Below the pieces are notes generated by a model. That model saw only the letters and a program-made list of their open reading frames with translations, made no database searches and was not told the DNA's origin. From positions 1 to 8,708 of the forward strand of contig DMYQ01000124.1 of assembly GCA_003482555.1 (NCBI GenBank): a stretch of 8,708 bases of DNA, in the 5' to 3' direction. This document shows, one piece after another, positions 6,905 through 8,708 of the stretch. This DNA comes from Janthinobacterium sp. Lineage in GTDB: Bacteria; Pseudomonadota; Gammaproteobacteria; Burkholderiales; Burkholderiaceae_D. The translations under genes and the position numbers were made by a program. How positions within the stretch are numbered: position 1 is the stretch's first letter; each line of letters begins with the position of its first letter.

Positions 6905-6944
6905 TTGCGGCGATAAATCGAGCGCCGCCGCAATCGTGTTTGCG
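6905..6944. promoter_or_regulatory. Inverted repeats with TTGCG half-sites upstream of the hydrolase gene
   Basis: TTGCGGCG (6905-6912) and CGCCGCAA (6926-6933) form an exact 8-bp inverted repeat with a 13-nt spacer. CGCAA (6929-6933) also pairs with TTGCG (6940-6944) as a 16-bp palindrome, CGCAA-N6-TTGCG. Further TTGCG copies occur at 6828-6832 and 6887-6891 in the same 160-bp gap (6805-6964). The motif matches half-sites in the divergent LysR promoter region, so an operator role is plausible. No clear -35/-10 pair was found here. The hydrolase gene may be read from an activator-dependent promoter or through from the LysR gene. Confidence 0.35.
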
Positions 6945-6964
6945 AATGATCAAGGGCGCCGGCG

Positions 6965-7888
6965 TCAGGCTGCGCGCTCGTCGGGAATGGCCGAGCCCTG
7001 CTGGCGTATGGCTTCCAGAAACAGGCGCGCACCCTTGCTCAGGCGCGGCGAACCGTACACGGCGTGGATGCTGGGATCGAGTCCCTTCGACGAGGCCAGG
7101 CGATAGTCGGCGCACACCCTGACCAGGCGGCCGGCCGCCACCTCCGGCTCGGCCAGCCAGCTGGCAAGGCGGGCGATGCCGGCCCCCTCCAGTGCCGACT
7201 GGAAGGTGGCGATGCCCGAGGTAAAGCGATGGCGCGGCTTAATGGTGTGGCTCAGGGTGCGCGCGGGCGAGACGAAATGCCAGTCGCGCAAGATGCGCGG
7301 CGCCGTGTGGATGATGACGTCGTGCCGCGCCAGCTCTTCCGGCTCGCCTGGCGTGCCCATGCGCGCCAGATAGTCGGGCGCCGCGTACAGGTAGCGCCGG
7401 TAATCCCACAGCCGATAGCCGATCAGCTCGCTGGACTGGGGAAAGGAGCCGCGGATAGAAAAATCCAGGGTCTCCTGGATCAGGTCGATGCTCTTGTCGG
7501 AAAAGCGGATATCGATCTGGACGTTCGGATAGTCGCGCGAAAAGCGCGCCACCGTCTTCGGCAAGAAGCCCAGGGCCAGGATTTCCGGCGCCGAGATGCG
7601 CACCCAGCCCTGCGGCGAATTGCCCAGCTCGGCCAGCTGATCCTCGGCCGCAGCCTGGGTGGCCAGCAATTGCTTGGCGAAGGCGTAATAGCATTCGCCG
7701 GCCGCCGTCAGAGTCAACTGCTTGTGGGTACGCAAGATCAGCTCGGCGCCCACGGCCAGTTCCAGGTGCTGGATGGCGCGCGTGACCGCGCTCGGCGAGC
7801 GCCCCAGCATGCGCGCCGCGTGGATGAAGCTGTGCTTGTCGACCACCGTGCAAAAGGCGCGGATTTCCCACATCAGTTTTAAGGACAT
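6965..7888 (-). CDS. LysR-type transcriptional regulator
   Basis: This 307-residue protein has the usual LysR length. A winged helix-turn-helix occupies residues ~1-65: A-F-x-x-V-V-D-x-x-S-F near 11-21, A-A-R-M-L-G-R-S-P-S-A-V-T-R at 24-37, then the L-T-L-T-x-A-G-E wing. A linker helix follows, and the effector-binding domain begins around 92 (W-V-R-I-S-A-P-E) and runs to ~298. The start at 7888 is supported by GGAGG 9 nt upstream. Codons further upstream (to 8002) lie in the divergent promoter region, and a start at 7873 would lack a ribosome-binding site. It is transcribed away from the TSUP gene and towards the hydrolase gene, 160 bp downstream. Self-regulation and control of the divergent gene are expected from family behaviour. 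The inducer cannot be inferred. Confidence 0.93.
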   Translation of the reverse strand: MSLKLMWEIRAFCTVVDKHSFIHAARMLGRSPSAVTRAIQHLELAVGAELILRTHKQLTLTAAGECYYAFAKQLLATQAAAEDQLAELGNSPQGWVRISAPEILALGFLPKTVARFSRDYPNVQIDIRFSDKSIDLIQETLDFSIRGSFPQSSELIGYRLWDYRRYLYAAPDYLARMGTPGEPEELARHDVIIHTAPRILRDWHFVSPARTLSHTIKPRHRFTSGIATFQSALEGAGIARLASWLAEPEVAAGRLVRVCADYRLASSKGLDPSIHAVYGSPRLSKGARLFLEAIRQQGSAIPDERAA

Positions 7889-7897
7889 GCCGCGCCG

Positions 7898-7902
7898 CCT
7901 CC
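7898..7902 (-). promoter_or_regulatory. Ribosome-binding site that fixes the LysR start
   Basis: GGAGG on the minus strand, within GAGGGAGG (7905-7898), is 9 nt before the ATG at 7888-7886. A possible -10 for this gene, TAAAAT, is at 7955-7950 on the minus strand, but no matching -35 is seen. Confidence 0.65.
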
Positions 7903-7971
7903 CTCGATGGCAAAACAGTGGCCGCGAGGCAGATGCCCGGCCGGCCACGATTTTACAGTGTTCAGGCCTGA

Positions 7972-7997
7972 TTGCGCTTTCCGCAACGTGGAGTTGC
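7972..7997. promoter_or_regulatory. Probable LysR operator: three alternating GTTGC(G) half-sites
   Basis: TTGCG (7972-7976), CGCAAC (7982-7987) and GTTGC (7993-7997) form two overlapping palindromes that share the middle half-site: TTGCG-N5-CGCAA and GCAAC-N5-GTTGC. Half-site centres are 10-11 bp apart, one helical turn. The first palindrome contains the T-N11-A core of LysR boxes (T7973 to A7985). The block ends about 22 bp before the -10 of the TSUP gene, so it covers roughly -60 to -35, where LysR proteins usually bind and activate. This is pattern evidence only. Confidence 0.55.
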
Positions 7998-8019
7998 ATC
8001 ATTATTAAGGCGTAGCACC

Positions 8020-8025
8020 TATACT
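8020..8025 (+). promoter_or_regulatory. -10 box of the TSUP-family gene
   Basis: TATACT matches the sigma-70 -10 consensus at five of six positions and lies 35 bp before the ATG. At normal spacing there is no good -35. The nearest candidate, TTGCAT at 7994-7999, is 20 bp away and overlaps the putative LysR operator. A weak -35 with a bound activator is the usual design of LysR-controlled promoters. Confidence 0.5.
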
Positions 8026-8060
8026 CATTTTGTTCCCACGCAACAAGTCAAGGAAAAACG

Positions 8061-8708
8061 ATGTTCACGCTGCTGCTGCTGTGCCTATTCGCGTATTTTG
8101 CCGGCCTGATCGACGCCGCCGTCGGGGGCGGCGGGCTGATCCAGTTACCGGCGTTGTTCAACCTGATGCCGCAGATGCCGCCGGCCACCGTGTTCGGCAC
8201 CAGCAAGTTGGCCGCCGCCTGCGGCACCTCGTTCGCGGCCCGCTCCTTCGTCGGCAAGGTCTCGGTGCCCTGGGCCCTGGTGCTGCCGGCGGCGGCCAGC
8301 GCCTTCCTCATGTCCTTCCTCGGCGCCGCCGCCGTGTCCCTGGTCCCGCCGCATGTGGTGCGTCCGCTGGTGCTGGTGCTGATCATCGTGATGGCGATCT
8401 ACACTTTCATCAAGAAAGATTTCGGCGCCGTGCACCGGTCGCGCGAGTTCGGCCGCCGCGAAATCATCTTGACCGTGCTGATTGGCGGCGTCATCGGTTT
8501 TTATGACGGCCTGTTCGGCCCCGGCACGGGCAGCTTCCTGATCTTCCTGTTCATCCGCTTTTTCGCCTTCGACTTCTTGCTGGCCTCGGCCTGCGCCAAG
8601 GTGGTCAACATCGGCACCAACGTCGCCGCCCTGATTTTTTTCATCAAGACGGGCAACGTCGTCTACGCCGTGGCCTTGCCCATGGCCGCGTGCAATGTGC
8701 TGGGCGCC
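8061..8708 (+). CDS. TauE/SafE (TSUP) family membrane transporter, YfcA-like (partial, 3' end outside)
   Basis: The first 216 residues of an integral membrane protein run in frame to the window end. Two family repeats are visible. The N-terminal one is A-G-L-I-D-A-A-V-G-G-G-G-L-I-Q-L-P-A-L (about 14-32), followed by the F-G-T-S-K-L-A-A region. The second is G-F-Y-D-G-L-F-G-P-G-T-G-S-F (from 146). This paired pattern is typical of YfcA-like TSUP proteins, which export or import small anions such as sulfite or sulfonates. The substrate of this one is unknown. Several strongly hydrophobic segments fit about six membrane spans so far, of the usual seven to eight. The ATG is supported by AAGGA at 8050-8054, 6 nt upstream. 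The gene is divergent from the LysR gene and probably under its control. Confidence 0.92.
   Translation, partial: MFTLLLLCLFAYFAGLIDAAVGGGGLIQLPALFNLMPQMPPATVFGTSKLAAACGTSFAARSFVGKVSVPWALVLPAAASAFLMSFLGAAAVSLVPPHVVRPLVLVLIIVMAIYTFIKKDFGAVHRSREFGRREIILTVLIGGVIGFYDGLFGPGTGSFLIFLFIRFFAFDFLLASACAKVVNIGTNVAALIFFIKTGNVVYAVALPMAACNVLGA

Noticed and set aside
6805..7032. N-terminal extension of the hydrolase by 76 codons
   Set aside because: It would overlap the LysR gene, encodes an Arg-rich segment without a signal peptide, and ignores the good ribosome-binding site before 6804.
7889..8002. N-terminal extension of the LysR protein by 38 codons
   Set aside because: It would run through the divergent promoter and operator. 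The start at 7888 has a good ribosome-binding site and gives the usual family length.

Overview
This 8.7 kb stretch of GC-rich chromosomal DNA most likely comes from a betaproteobacterium of the Oxalobacteraceae (Janthinobacterium/Massilia/Duganella type). That placement rests on general protein style: a long Gram-negative ComEC, an orphan periplasmic solute-binding protein with a characteristic C-terminal tail, and strong GC bias. No rRNA or marker gene confirms it. I see no tRNA, rRNA, CRISPR array, complete insertion sequence or prophage.

Layout. Bases 1-48 are probably the 3' end of a plus-strand gene. A leader with a 24-nt hairpin precedes a periplasmic family-3 solute-binding protein (286-1176). 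The gap 1177-1467 holds a decayed ~109-bp duplicate of an internal part of comEC (1199-1307), then relatively AT-rich DNA that probably carries the comEC promoter. comEC itself (1468-3879) is complete, with its metallo-beta-lactamase residues in place. A 54-bp gap with an 11-bp tandem repeat separates it from a convergent minus-strand gene (6804-3934). That gene encodes a 956-residue modular protein: an N-terminal alpha/beta-hydrolase of lipase/depolymerase type, several Ig-like modules (three with the Y-T-x-D-G-S-x-P signature), and a C-terminal DNRLRE-like domain. It has no visible signal peptide. Upstream on the same strand lies a LysR-type regulator (7888-6965). Divergent from it is a TauE/SafE-family (YfcA-like) membrane protein (8061 to the window end, partial).

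How the genes fit together. The LysR and TSUP genes share a 172-bp divergent promoter region with three alternating GTTGC(G) half-sites one helical turn apart, just upstream of a good -10 box. This is the classical arrangement in which a LysR regulator controls itself and its divergent neighbour. The same TTGCG/CGCAA motif is clustered in the 160-bp gap before the hydrolase gene, so the regulator may control that gene too. comEC and the solute-binding protein show no functional link to this block.

The points most worth a second look are the degenerate intergenic comEC copy, the leaderless multi-module hydrolase, and the shared half-site pattern around the LysR gene. I did not find a clearly new multi-gene system.
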